From Diacronema lutheri (taxonomy: Eukaryota; Haptophyta; Pavlovophyceae; Pavlovales; Pavlovaceae): a DNA stretch of 64,000 bases. Both the position numbers and the translations under genes were made by a program. The stretch spans positions 52,764-116,763 of the forward strand of contig JAGTXO010000076.1 in the NCBI GenBank assembly GCA_019448385.1, in the 5' to 3' direction. Below the pieces are notes generated by a model. It made no database searches. It had not been told where the DNA came from and saw only the letters and a program-made list of their open reading frames with translations. Positions 11,780-21,454 of this stretch are shown one piece after another. How positions within the stretch are numbered: the first letter of the stretch is position 1; every line of letters begins with the position of its first letter.

Positions 11780-13387
11780 ATGGCGATCCGCTCGCGCGCG
11801 CTCGCCGTGGCGCTAGCGCTCGCGGCGCGGACGTGCGCCGAGCCCGCCGCGTCAGACGCGGCTCTCGCAGAATCGACCGTCGGTTCGCTTGCGGCGGCGC
11901 CGTCGCCACCGCCGTGCGGCTGCGCCGTGCCTGGCCGCGGTCTCGCGGCTCGCGCCGCACGCGGCGCAGCGGACGGCGCGTGCGCCGCTCCTGGCAGCGC
12001 CGCGCGGAGGCCGTACGCATCTCCACTCGTGCGCATCCCGGGCGGCGCCTTTTGGATGGGCACGGACACGCCGGGCGTCGAGGGCGACGGCGAGGGCCCA
12101 GCGCGGCGCGCGTGCGTGCCCAGCTTTTCGATCGGGCGCGCGGAGGTGTCCAACGCCGAGTTCGCTGCGTTCGTCGCCGAGACGGGCCACGTGACGGACG
12201 CGCAGGCCTTCAACTTCTCGTTCGTCTTCGCGCACCACGCGACGCGCTCGGCCGACGCCGCCGCGCGCGAGGCCGTCGCCGCCGCGCCGTGGTGGCTGCG
12301 AGTGGACGGCGCGAGCTGGCGGCGACCGTACGGGCCGGGATCTGACGTGCTGCGTGCGCCGCACGCCGCGGACCGTGCGGCCATCGCCGCGGCCGCAGCT
12401 GCTGCTGCCGAGCCCGCGCGCGCGGCCGACGCCGCGGCCACCGCCGCCGCCGCAGCCGCAGCCGCAGCCGCGCCCGCCGCGCTCGCAGCGTTTTTCCCAG
12501 CGGCTGCCGCATTCCCGGAGGAGGCGCAACCGCCCGACCTCGTCGACCACCCGGTCGTGCACGTCTCGTGGCGCGATGCGCGCGCCTACTGCGCGCACGC
12601 GTACCTGCGCGGCCGGTTGCCGACGGAGGCGGAGTGGGAACGCGCGGCGGGCAGAGGTTGGGCGCGCCGCACGGCGGCCGGCGGCGGCGGCGGCGGCGGC
12701 GGCGACGGCGGTGGCGACGGCGGTGGCGCCGATGCGTCGGGCGGCGGAAGCGGCGGCGCCGACGAGGCGCGCGGTGTCGTGTGCGAGCGGTGCGAGGTGC
12801 CGTGGGGCGACGGCGACGGCGCGCTCGCGGGCCGTGGCGGCGCGCACCGCGCCAACGTGTGGCACGGGACGTTTCCCGGAACCTTCCCGCCCGGCCGCGG
12901 CGCGTCGGCGGCGCGCGGCGGCGACGGGTACAGCGCGACCGCGCCCGTGCGCGCGTTCGGCGCGCAGAACGGGTACGGGCTGTACAACATGATTGGCAAC
13001 GTGTGGGAGTGGGCCGAGGACGTATGGCGCGTCGACCGTGATAGCCCCACGCCGACTCGCGCGGCAGAGGGCGCGGCGGGCGGCGCGAGCGTGAGCAGCG
13101 ACGGCGGCATCGACGACGGCGGCGTGGAGCGTGTGAAGAAGGGCGGCAGCTTTTTGTGCCACAGCTCTTACTGCTACCGCTACCGCATCTCCGCGCGCAC
13201 CGCGTCGAGCGCCGACTCCTCCTCGTCCAACCTCGGCTTCCGCTGCGCGCAGCCGCTCGAGCTGGACGGAGAAGACTCGGCCGAGCGCGAGGTGGAGGCG
13301 CGCCTGTGTAGCGAGCCGCGAGCGGCGGGCGGCGGCGGCGGGCCGGCGTTGCAATCGTCCGCGCTGTCGAAGCGCGCATCAGGCTGA
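11780..13387 (+). CDS. SUMF1: Formylglycine-generating enzyme (sulfatase-modifying factor)
   Basis: Single exon of 535 aa. FGE oxidises the active-site cysteine of sulfatases to formylglycine, normally in the ER lumen. A signal peptide follows the ATG (hydrophobic LAVALALAARTCA). FGE landmarks in order: VRIPGGAFWMGTD, then IGRAEVSNAEFAAFV, PVVHVSWRDARAYC, LPTEAEWERAAGRG, NGYGLYNMIGNVWEWAEDVW and the C-terminal catalytic box GGSFLCHSSYCYRYR with SSNLGFRCA. Cys460 and Cys465 match the two catalytic cysteines of human FGE (CHRSYC). Two family-atypical insertions are an Ala-rich linker (~residues 195-245) and a Gly/Asp-rich linker (~300-330), which make it longer than animal FGE (~375 aa). It implies that the organism makes active sulfatases. 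It shares a 68-bp upstream region with the divergent gene. Confidence 0.95.
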   Translation: MAIRSRALAVALALAARTCAEPAASDAALAESTVGSLAAAPSPPPCGCAVPGRGLAARAARGAADGACAAPGSAARRPYASPLVRIPGGAFWMGTDTPGVEGDGEGPARRACVPSFSIGRAEVSNAEFAAFVAETGHVTDAQAFNFSFVFAHHATRSADAAAREAVAAAPWWLRVDGASWRRPYGPGSDVLRAPHAADRAAIAAAAAAAAEPARAADAAATAAAAAAAAAAPAALAAFFPAAAAFPEEAQPPDLVDHPVVHVSWRDARAYCAHAYLRGRLPTEAEWERAAGRGWARRTAAGGGGGGGGDGGGDGGGADASGGGSGGADEARGVVCERCEVPWGDGDGALAGRGGAHRANVWHGTFPGTFPPGRGASAARGGDGYSATAPVRAFGAQNGYGLYNMIGNVWEWAEDVWRVDRDSPTPTRAAEGAAGGASVSSDGGIDDGGVERVKKGGSFLCHSSYCYRYRISARTASSADSSSSNLGFRCAQPLELDGEDSAEREVEARLCSEPRAAGGGGGPALQSSALSKRASG

Positions 13388-13435
13388 AACGCGGCCATCG
13401 TTCCGTGCGCTTTTTAAAAACGGTGGCCTCAGGCA

Positions 13436-13588
13436 ATGTGGGGATGGGCCGCACTCGCGGGCACGCTGCTCGCCCTCGGCACGCTCCTCGTGCGCTCGGG
13501 CGCGTGGTCGGCGATGACAGCGATGGCCCAGTCGTACAACGACTCGTACATCGACGAGGAGGACCAGGGCGACGACAAGAGCGAGTAG
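13436..13588 (+). CDS. Small membrane protein, 50 aa
   Basis: ATG at 13436 to TAG at 13586. The peptide starts MWGWAALAGTLLALGTLLVR, a single hydrophobic helix, and ends in an acidic hydrophilic tail (DSYIDEEDQGDDKSE). This amphipathic layout, in a frame with stops on both sides, is unlikely to be a chance shadow. The sequence upstream ends CTCAGGCA, so the ATG could also begin a last exon after an AG acceptor. It lies 48 bp after the FGE stop and 74 bp before the methyltransferase ATG, on the same strand. The family is not recognised. Confidence 0.5.
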   Translation: MWGWAALAGTLLALGTLLVRSGAWSAMTAMAQSYNDSYIDEEDQGDDKSE

Positions 13589-13662
13589 CCGACGCGCCGC
13601 GCGCCGAGCGGCCGGCGCGCCGCGCGGCGGCCGCGCGCGCAACGGATGGCGCGCCCGACGCG

Positions 13663-14949
13663 ATGCCGCGCCAGCGCTCCGAGCGCGCGCGCGGGGTGGG
13701 CCCCGGCGACGAGCGCGCGGCCGAACCGAGCGGCGGCTTTGACGCGCGCGACAAGGCGCACGTCGCGGCGGCGGAGACGGTGGCTGTCCGCACTTTCCGT
13801 TTCGCCGACAGCCGCGGCGCGTGCGTGGAGGTCCGCATCGGTCACGGCGCAGCTCGGGGCAGCGCGCATGCGCAGCACGCGGGCTCGGCCGCGCGAAATG
13901 GAGCGCGCGAGCCGCGCTTCGCCACGCGCACGTGGCCCGCGGCGCGCGTGCTCGCCGCGCGGCTATGGGCGGATCGGCGCTCGCTGCTCGCGGGCAAGGC
14001 GGTCGTCGAGCTCGGCGCGGGCAGCGGCCTCGTCGGCATCACCGCCGCGCTCGGCGGCGCCGAGAGCGTCACGCTCACCGACCGGCACCACGCCCTGACG
14101 CTCGCCGCGCTCGAGGCCAACTGCCGGCGCAACGGGCTGCCCGTTGCGCCAGACCCGCTTATTGGCAGGGGACGTAACGGGCTGCTCACCCAGCGAGGCG
14201 TGCCGCACCGCAACTGTCGCGTGCGCGTGCTCGGCCTCGACTGGGCCGACGCGCCCGAGCGCCTGCCGACCTGGCCGCTCCCGCGTGGCGCCGCACGCCG
14301 CGCGCGCGTGTCCGCCACGCGGTCCGATCCGCCGTCGGACGCATCGGACGCGTCCGATGCAGCGCTGGACCTGCTCGTCGCCTCGGACGTGTGGTACGAG
14401 CGGCACGGCGCGCGCGCTCACGGCTGCGCATCTGCGCCGCGCACGCGCCACGCCGGCCAGCGCGACGGCGGCGGCGACCGCGGGGACGGACATGCCGCGT
14501 GCAGGGCGAGCGACGGTGCGAGGGGCGGTGGCGACGATGGGGGCAGCGATGGCGGCGGTGGCGACGATGGGAGCAGCGATGGCGGCGGCGACGATGGGGG
14601 CAGCGATGGCGGCGGCGACGATGGGAGCAGCGATGGCGGCGGCGACGATGGGAGCAGCGATGGCGGCGGCGACGAGCTCGAGGCGGCGGTCGCGAGCATC
14701 AGCGCGCTGCTGCACGCGCACCCGAACGCCGCGTGCGCGGCCGCGTACGAGGAGCGCGACGAGGAGACGAGCGCGCGGCTGTGCGCGGCGCTCGACCGGT
14801 ACGGGTTGCGCGTCCAGCCGATGGGCGGGTGCGCGCAGGGCGAGGAAGGGGCCGATGAGGAGGGCGGTGCGAGCGGCAGCGTGCAGCTCCTGTGGGTGCG
14901 GCGGATCTGCGATGGCGATGTAGATGCACATACTGCCCGTTGGGTCTGA
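13663..14949 (+). CDS. METTL21-like lysine methyltransferase (Methyltransf_16), 3' end altered by a transposon
   Basis: 428 aa from ATG 13663. The SAM-binding motif I is VELGAGSGLVGI (residues ~115-126). It is preceded by TWPAARVLAARL, typical of the METTL21/EEF2KMT branch, and followed by the motif II segment ESVTLTDRHHALTLAALEANC and DLLVASDVWYE. These enzymes methylate lysines of translation factors and chaperones; the substrate here is unknown. An insertion between DVWYE and the C-terminal helix holds five ~27-bp repeats encoding SDGGGDDG (nt ~14540-14670). The C-terminal part (ELEAAVASISALL, then VQLLWVRRI) fits the family. The last five residues (TARWV) and the stop codon come from the left arm of the foldback element starting at 14933, so the native end has been replaced. 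Confidence 0.8.
   Translation: MPRQRSERARGVGPGDERAAEPSGGFDARDKAHVAAAETVAVRTFRFADSRGACVEVRIGHGAARGSAHAQHAGSAARNGAREPRFATRTWPAARVLAARLWADRRSLLAGKAVVELGAGSGLVGITAALGGAESVTLTDRHHALTLAALEANCRRNGLPVAPDPLIGRGRNGLLTQRGVPHRNCRVRVLGLDWADAPERLPTWPLPRGAARRARVSATRSDPPSDASDASDAALDLLVASDVWYERHGARAHGCASAPRTRHAGQRDGGGDRGDGHAACRASDGARGGGDDGGSDGGGGDDGSSDGGGDDGGSDGGGDDGSSDGGGDDGSSDGGGDELEAAVASISALLHAHPNAACAAAYEERDEETSARLCAALDRYGLRVQPMGGCAQGEEGADEEGGASGSVQLLWVRRICDGDVDAHTARWV
14540..14672. repeat. 27-bp coding tandem repeat
   Basis: About five units of GACGATGGGAGCAGCGATGG plus CGGCGGC inside the methyltransferase gene, in frame, encoding Ser/Asp/Gly runs. The unit length is a multiple of three, so copy changes keep the frame. 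Confidence 0.85.
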
Positions 14950-16214
14950 GTTCGCGGACGAAGGAATAGGAGAGACCCGCGCGCGAAAAAGCGAAAATGG
15001 CCGCGAGAGGTGCGCGCGCGCGTCGCGTCGGCCCCGCGGGAGGTGGCGCGGTGCGTGTCGCGCTATGCGTGTCGCCGCTGCGCGTGGGGGTTCCTGACAT
15101 ACCCGGGAACCCCGCTCTCATAACCGCGACACGTGCAGGCGGCGCGGCCGCAGCGCCGCGAGCGGCGTCATCATCGGCGTCGGTCGCGGGCACCGGCTCT
15201 CGGTCGAGGTCATGAAGATCATCCTGCGGCGGCTATTTTCTCGGCAGGAGCGCGGTGAGGATTGCGGATGACCTCCACACATCCACCGACACGCTCACGG
15301 AGTCGATCGTCCGCGCCACCATCGAGCGGTACGAGGCCACCGGCATCGTCGATTCCCAGCCGAACAAGCCACACGCTCGGTGAGCCGGCAGCGGACGGCG
15401 GCGTCGCGGACGGTGTCGCCGTGCCGGCCCCGGGTTCCCAAAATGGCCAGGACCCCGCCGCCGCAGCTGCGACATCCGTCGCGCCCGGCCCGCCGGCCGG
15501 CGCAGGCGCGCTCGCGGCCCTCCGCTTGGACGCGGACGCCGGCGCGCGCGCTGGCCTTGGTCGCGTCAAGGTCGCGCGCGCCGGTCCGTTGGACAAGGCG
15601 ATAGCCGACAAGATGACGCGAGCGAAGCGCAAGGCCGACCAAGACGAGGCCGATCGCGCGCGCGAGACCTCGGCGCCGGCTGGCGCGCGACCCCGCGTGC
15701 CGAGGGTTACCATGTACTCGCCTACAACAATTGGCGCGCTGCCGCAGCGCTCGTCTCGCAAGCCCAGCGCTGGCGCAACGAAGCCGCCCGAGAATCGACG
15801 ATGCCGGTGGCCTCGTACCGCTCGATGGTGGCGCGGACGATCGACTCCGTGAGCGTGTCGGTGGATGTGTGGAGGTCATCCGCAATCCTCACCGCGCTCC
15901 TGCCGAGAAAATAGCCGCCGCAGGATGATCTTCATGACCTCGACCGAGAGCCGGTGCCCGCGACCGACGCCGATGATGACGCCGCTCGCGGCGCTGCGGC
16001 CGCGCCGCCTGCACGTGTCGCGGTTATGAGAGCGGGGTTCCCGGGTATGTCAGGAACCCCCACGCGCAGCGGCGACACGCATAGCGCGACACGCACCGCG
16101 CCACCTCCCGCGGGGCCGACGCGACGCGCGCGCGCACCTCTCGCGGCCATTTTCGCTTTTTCGCGCGCGGATCTCTCCTATTCCTTCGTCCGCGAACTCA
16201 GACCCAACGGGCAG
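14933..16214. mobile_element. 1,282-bp foldback DNA transposon with 423-bp inverted arms and TA target duplication
   Basis: The left arm 14933-15355 and right arm 15792-16214 are near-perfect inverted repeats of equal length, starting CTGCCCGTTGGGTCTGAG. TA dinucleotides flank both ends (14931-14932 and 16215-16216), as for Tc1/mariner insertions. Each arm carries a decayed coding fragment, readable in the left arm as RIADDLHTSTDTL then ATIERYEATGIVDS. This resembles the helix-turn-helix N-terminus of such transposases, so the arms seem to be duplicated 5' ends of an autonomous element. The 436-bp centre has no clear gene. The element is non-autonomous. Arm identity suggests recent formation or conversion. 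Confidence 0.85.
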
Positions 16215-16284
16215 TACTGAGGCGCCCCTAGCAAATGCGAATCGAAATGATTCTTGATTAACCATATTCATCGGGGGGCGCAGT

Positions 16285-19200
16285 TCATGGCGGGGCGCGG
16301 GTCGTGGTGCCCCCGAGGCTGTGCCGAGTGCGCGATGGGCGGCGCGACGAGAGCGGCGTGACCGTCGACGGCGATGAGGTGCTCGGCAACGCGCTCATCG
16401 CGGCGGATGCCGAGCGCGCGCAGTCGAGCTCGTCAGCGCCGCGGCCGCGCTCGTCGCGCCGCCCGATGGGCTGAACGCGCACGGCCGCCTCCGTGCTGCG
16501 CGACGTGCCCGCGCCCAGCCGCGCGCGCTCGGCCGCGTCGAGCGCGGCGTGGAGCGGGTTAAGCAGCGAGCGCATGATCGAGTTGATGCGCACGACGGTC
16601 GCGATCTGCACGACGAGCGAAAGCCGCCGCTTGTGCGCCTCGACTGCTGCGTCGCAGAAGAGCACGTGGAACGTGTCGACCGCGGCGAGCAGATTTGCAT
16701 CGTCCGCCGCGTCATTGGTCGTGGGCAGCAGCGCGATCTGCTCGACGCTGCCGCCCGTCGCCAGCCACACGTAGCACTCGACAACGCACCACAGCCGCTC
16801 GAACACGGACGGCCCCGCCAGTACGAGCAGCCGCGACGAGCGCGACATGCGCAGCACGACGTGCTCGAGCGGGCACAGCTCGCGCTCGGTGCCGCCACCG
16901 CCGCCAGCGGCCGGCGTGGCCAGCGCCCGCATCAACGTGGCCGGCAGCGCCGTCCGCACTCAGCGGCGGCGCGCGCTCGGACGCGTCGCCGCGCGGCCGA
17001 GCCGCGTCGGGCGGCACAGCCGCGCACTCGCGTGACGGCAGCCGCGAGAGCGAGAGCGACGGCTCGGCCGTGTCGAGCGCGCGCGCGCGCTCGGCCGCGG
17101 GCGCGGGCGCGCTCGCCGCGGGCGTGGGCGCGACGCGCTGGGCCCTACGCGGCGAGAGCGTCGCGCCGACCAGCCCGGCCACGAGCGCCGCCGGGGTGGT
17201 GGCGACCGCGTTCAAGCGCGCCGACGCGCGCAGCCGGCGCGGCGCGCTTGGCGGCGTGCTGCGCGGCGCGCAGAGCGCATCGATCCACACGGCGGGCGGG
17301 CGGCCGTGCTCGCGCGCAAAGGTGCGCGCGTACTCGCGCAGCGCGCGCAGCTTGCCCGCTGGCTCGTCCGCCCACGCGTGCACGACGTACGCGTCAGCGC
17401 GTTGCGTGCCCGCCCGCCGCGGCGTGGCCACGTCGATGCGGTGCGGCGCGACGTGGCGGCTGGCCGACCTGCCGTTACAACCGGACGACCATCGCGCCGA
17501 TCGAGCCGCGCCGCCGTCCGCGCCCGCGCGCGGCCAGTCGGGCGCGCGCGCCTCGCGCTCGGCGCGCGTCCACGCGTCGTCGAGCGCGCGCAGCGCGCGC
17601 TCGTCGAGGAGGACCGGATGGAAGTGGCGCAGCGCCTCGGTGCACATGTCCGAAACGCTGCGCTCGTCCGCGTCCGTGCCGTAGCCGGCGAGCGGCGCGA
17701 GCGCCTCGAGCGCACCGAGCGTGCCGAGGCGCACCATCAGCGCGGCTCGCATGCGCTCTCGGAACGACGGTGCGCACGAGATGGCCGTGCCGAGCGCGTA
17801 GAAGGCGACGGGCAAGAAGGCGAGCACGGCGAGGCCCTTGCCGTGCGGCTGCGCGAAGAGGCCAACGCGCGCGAGCGAGATCATCAGCGTGAGCTCGGCA
17901 AAGGCCTGCCCCGAGAAGGAGACCCACAGCATGCGATATATGAGCCAGAGCACGCTCTCCAGCTCGTGACGCCAGCGCCAGTGGTCGACTGCCGTGGCGA
18001 AGACGAGGGTGAAGCCGCTGCTCGCCGAGTAGAGGTGGCCGATCGCGACGCCGATCGCGAGCGGGTCCGAGCGGACCGCGCTCTCCGCCTCGAACGCGGC
18101 GTACTCGACGGTGAGCTCGAGCAAGAAGAGTACCGAGCAGGCGCACACGTACGTGTTAAAAAGCAGCACGAGCGCGTGCAGCCGCCGGCGCTGCGACGCG
18201 AGGGGCTGGAGCGAGAGGAGCGCGGTTGTGCCGCCCACGACAACCGAAGACGCCGCGAGCGCCAGCCGGCCGAGCCAGAACGCGCCGATCTGCGCGCTCG
18301 CGTTGTGCGCGCGCAGGTGCGAGCGCAGGGTGACGCTCAGCAGCGCGGCGACGCCAATGCCGGTCAGCCCGCCGCCGACGGTGAGCGTCACGACCTCGAG
18401 GCGCCGCTGCCGGCCCTGCGCGAGCCGCAGCGCGAGGCTGAGCAGCGCCTCGACCCGCTCGGGCGAGAGCACATGCTCGTAGGCGAGAGCACGCTCGGTC
18501 GCGAGCCGGCGCAGCTCGAGCACGCCCGCGCCCGAGGCGCGCGCGCGCGTGCCGGCGTCCTCGATGATCGCGCGGCCAAGCGACTCGGGCAGCGACGGCG
18601 GCTCGACGTCGGCGTCGGACGCGACGGCGGCCGAGTGGCGCGCTTGCACGCCGGCGAGCCGCGCGCCCCACAGCGCGGTCGGCCCGGACGTGGCGCTCCC
18701 GCCGGCGTGCGAGGCGCTGCGCCACAGCGCGGTCGCGGCACGGCTGGCGCGGCGAAGCGGCGGGCAACCGCGCGTCTCGGGAGCGCTGCCGCCGTGCGCG
18801 CCGTCCGACGAGCGCGCGTCCGAGCCGACGCTCGCGCGGCTGGGCGCGCCGAGCGCGCCGCGCGCACGGCTCTGCCTGCCGAGCTGCGCGGATTGGCCGG
18901 CGCTCACCGCGAGCTGCGCGGTGAGGCGCGCGAGGTGCGGGTTGGCCACGGGGCCACCGCGCCCGCTCAGGCTCGCGCTCTGCACGCTCGCGCTCGCTGT
19001 GCTCGCCGAGCCGCGCACGAGAGTGCCGCCGCTGTCGCGCACACGGCGGTGGAGCGGCGCGCGGCGCGGCGCGGAGCCGTGCGGGCCCGCGGCGCGCGAC
19101 GGCACGTCGAGCATTGCGACGACGTGGTACACGTCGCGCAGCAGGTTGTGCACGTTCCACACGTCAATCTGCTGCTCGGCAGAGAGCAGCAGCGAGTGCT

Positions 19201-20175
19201 GCACGCCACCGACCGTCACCGCCGAGCTAGCGGGCCGCGCGGCCACGAACGGCAGCGCCATCATCAGCGCGCATACGTCGTACGGCTTGACGAAGCCCTT
19301 GAGGTGCGCGCCGATGTCCGCCGTCTCGTCCAGCGCGTCGAGGCCGCGCGCCTCGAACTCGACGGCGGGCACGCCGCAGAAGGTCTCAAAGTACCACCGC
19401 TTGGAGCAGCGCGGCGGCAGGCTGCACGAACACACCTTGCCCCACAAGCCGGCGAGGCCGAGGAATTGCGCGTTGGCGAGGTAGACGAGTAGCGGCGACT
19501 GCGTGCGCGTCGCAAAGCTCTTGGCCAGCTGCATCGGCAGCAGCGGCACCGCCTCGCGCGACACGACCGCCATCTTCAGACGCGCGCCGAAGCAAAAGTC
19601 GTAGACCGAACGCGCCGCGTCCGGGTCGAAGACGTTGTTTTGCGACGCGTCGGGCCGGTAGCCGTGCGGCGCGGTTGGGTCGGGCGTGAGGCCGCCCTGG
19701 ATCACCACCTCGGCCGTTGCGCGCAGCACGAGCTCGGGCTCGTCAGCGATTATGTCCGCAAAGTCGCGCAGCGAGGAGATGACACGATTGCAAGCGATTT
19801 CGGGCGTGCGGCGCGCAGCACGCTGCGAAAGAGTGCGCGTCCATCGAGCAGGCGCGCGTCGTCCGTCTCCGAGTAGCCGGCGAGCAGCATCTCGTGCGGC
19901 TGCTCGACGGAGGGCGTGCCCGCCGATCCGACGCCGACCGGGATGCGTGGCTCGCGCAGCCGGTCGAGGATGCACCGCGCGAGCCGCGCGCGCCGGATCG
20001 GCCGACCGCCGCCGTTGGCGATGACGCCGCATAGCCGCAGCTGGCGCTGCTTGTGTACGACTACGCTTGCGAGCAGCGCCTTGACATCGTCCGGATCGGG
20101 GCCCGGGTCGGCGACGATGAGAAGACCCCGCGGCGGATCGCGCGCATCGTTCGGTGACTCGCCCCCGTCACGCAT
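16285..20175 (-). CDS. Nucleoside hydrolase-like / multi-membrane / TIR-like fusion protein, frame disrupted
   Basis: Starts at ATG 20175. The N-terminal ~400 residues are inosine-uridine nucleoside hydrolase-like: the metal-binding loop DPGPDPDDVKALL near residue 24, then RDFADIIADEPELVL and NNVFDPDAARSVYDF. A low-complexity linker follows. Then come about six hydrophobic segments (nt ~18410-17740; e.g. LTVGGGLTGIGVAALLSVTL, LALAASSVVVGGTTALLSL). The C-terminal domain has AYVVHAWADEPAGKLRAL, RPPAVWIDALC and LLVLAGPSVFERLWCVVE, a TIR-like domain type seen in algal and oomycete proteins. The frame changes twice: at ~19786 (between the SLAIVS and SSLRDFADII coding) with no room for an intron, and at ~16930-16990, where an intron is possible. 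Either these are base errors in the assembly or the gene is decaying. The catalytic DPG loop differs from the canonical DTDPGxDD. Confidence 0.6.
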
Positions 20176-20782
20176 GCGGCTTGTCGTCCTCCACCGAGGC
20201 AGGCTTGCGCTCGCGCTTGCGCTCGACCACCAGTTCAGAACTCCCCGAACGTGGAGCCTGAGTGGCGCCGTTGCTGCAATTAGCCCGATCGAAGAAGACG
20301 TTGCAGAAATGTTTCATACTCATACGTGGATACTACAAATATACTAACGACGCTTTCCGACGGGTCAACAGATGGGGTCAGGAAGTGCGTAGCGAGGCGC
20401 CAGGCGGAGCAGGCCCAAAGGCCCACACGCGCCTAGCCTACTACAAATATACTAACGACGCTTTCCGACGGGTCAACAGATGGGGTCAGGAAGTGCGCAG
20501 CTATACTAACGACGCTTTCCGACGGGTCAACAGATGGGGTCAGGAAGTGCGCAGCGAGGCGCCAGGCGGAGCAGGCCCAAAGGCCCACTCGCGCCTAGCC
20601 ACCGCGCGCCGCCGCCCGCGCGGATACTACAAATACTACAAACCTGCCGGGAATCTCTCTTCGTTTCGCCCAACCTGCCTGCCGAATGAGCCGGCATCGG
20701 CAGGCAGTCCGGATTCGGATTCGGATCACGGCCGTCCGACTGGTCGCCGCCCGGCGCCGCTCGACGCTGCCACCGGGGGCGC
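20176..20782. repeat. Intergenic region with ~108-bp direct repeats
   Basis: Copies start at 20331 (108 bp), 20439 (truncated, ~63 bp) and 20502 (~99 bp). Each begins with TATACTAACGACGCTTTCCG and continues through GGTCAACAGATGGGGTCAGG; the two longer ones end GCGCCTAGCC. The block is A/T-richer than its surroundings. It lies between the start of the nucleoside-hydrolase/TIR gene and the stop of the OB-fold gene. A GATTCGGATTCGGAT run follows at ~20712. It could be upstream regulatory or mobile-element DNA. No gene is supported. Confidence 0.8.
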
Positions 20783-21361
20783 TCACGCCCGTCGCGCGCG
20801 TTTTCCTCCACGCGCGCCGGCAACGGGCGACGGCGTGGGTGGGCGCGCGCGCGCGCGCTCCGAACCGCCGGCCGCACCGCTGCCGACCGCCTGCGGCGCG
20901 GCAGGCGCGGGCACGGGTGGCGCGCGGCGCGCGAGGTGCGTGGCCACGTCGGCCGCGCTCGTGCCCGTGCGCTGCCCCGCCGGCTGCCACCGTCCCGTCG
21001 CCTCGTCGTACGCCCATGCGGTCTGCGGCGCCGAGAGGTCGGGGCACAGCCTGAATGGGGTCGGCGCGCGGCTGACGCGGAGGGGCGCGCCGTAAAGGAC
21101 GGCGCGGCCGCGGTAGAGGCCAACGTGCCCACCGCGCAGCACGACGGCGTCGCCCGGCGCGAACACCTCGCCCGCGCGCCCGCGTACGGCAAGCTCGACC
21201 GCCGCCGTCTCGTCTGCCGCACGGAACGCCGTCACGCGCCGGCCATCGGCGGTCTCGACGGGGCCGTTGAGGCGCTCGACTATGACGAGACGCGCGTGCA
21301 CGTTTCGGTCGCCCGGCCGCAAGTCCGCCACGCCGCGAGCCGCCCCGCCCTCCGCGGCCAT
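20783..21361 (-). CDS. SOSS-B/hSSB-like OB-fold single-stranded nucleic-acid-binding protein
   Basis: 192 aa from ATG 21361. Residues ~12-105 match the OB fold of SOSS complex subunit B: DLRPGDRNVHARLVIVER, then RRVTAFRAADETAAVELAV, GEVFAPGDAVVLRGGHVGLY and RGRAVLYGAPLRVSR. The GD-N--A-LVIVE start, the A-ETA-VE-AV strand and the PGDAV-L-GG-VGLY turn are the diagnostic order. In animals these proteins bind ssDNA at double-strand breaks and join the Integrator-related SOSS complex; that role here is inferred. The C-terminal ~85 residues are Pro/Ala/Arg-rich and end in GGKRARRA, possibly a nuclear localisation signal. Head to head with the next gene. Confidence 0.75.
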   Translation of the reverse strand: MAAEGGAARGVADLRPGDRNVHARLVIVERLNGPVETADGRRVTAFRAADETAAVELAVRGRAGEVFAPGDAVVLRGGHVGLYRGRAVLYGAPLRVSRAPTPFRLCPDLSAPQTAWAYDEATGRWQPAGQRTGTSAADVATHLARRAPPVPAPAAPQAVGSGAAGGSERARARPPTPSPVAGARGGKRARRA

Positions 21362-21454
21362 CGCGCGCCGATCGACTACTTGGACGGTGCGGCCATCGTG
21401 CCCGCGAGGCTTGATGAAACCGCTCTTTCGTGCAGGCGCAATCAGCAGCGCAGC
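21362..21454. promoter_or_regulatory. 93-bp divergent promoter region
   Basis: Only 93 bp separate the ATG of the OB-fold gene (minus) from the ATG of the three-exon membrane protein gene (plus). A TGCAG at 21431-21435 could instead be a splice acceptor for an upstream non-coding exon. A shared promoter is inferred from geometry. Confidence 0.4.

Noticed and set aside
16880-16990. A defined intron joining the two parts of the TIR-like domain
   Set aside because: Several GT and AG dinucleotides are possible, and none is favoured by protein continuity, so I left it as a frame change of unknown cause.
17306-19492. 728-codon plus-strand frame opposite the hydrolase/TIR gene
   Set aside because: Ala/Arg/Glu-rich shadow with no domain. 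The minus strand holds the membrane segments and motifs.
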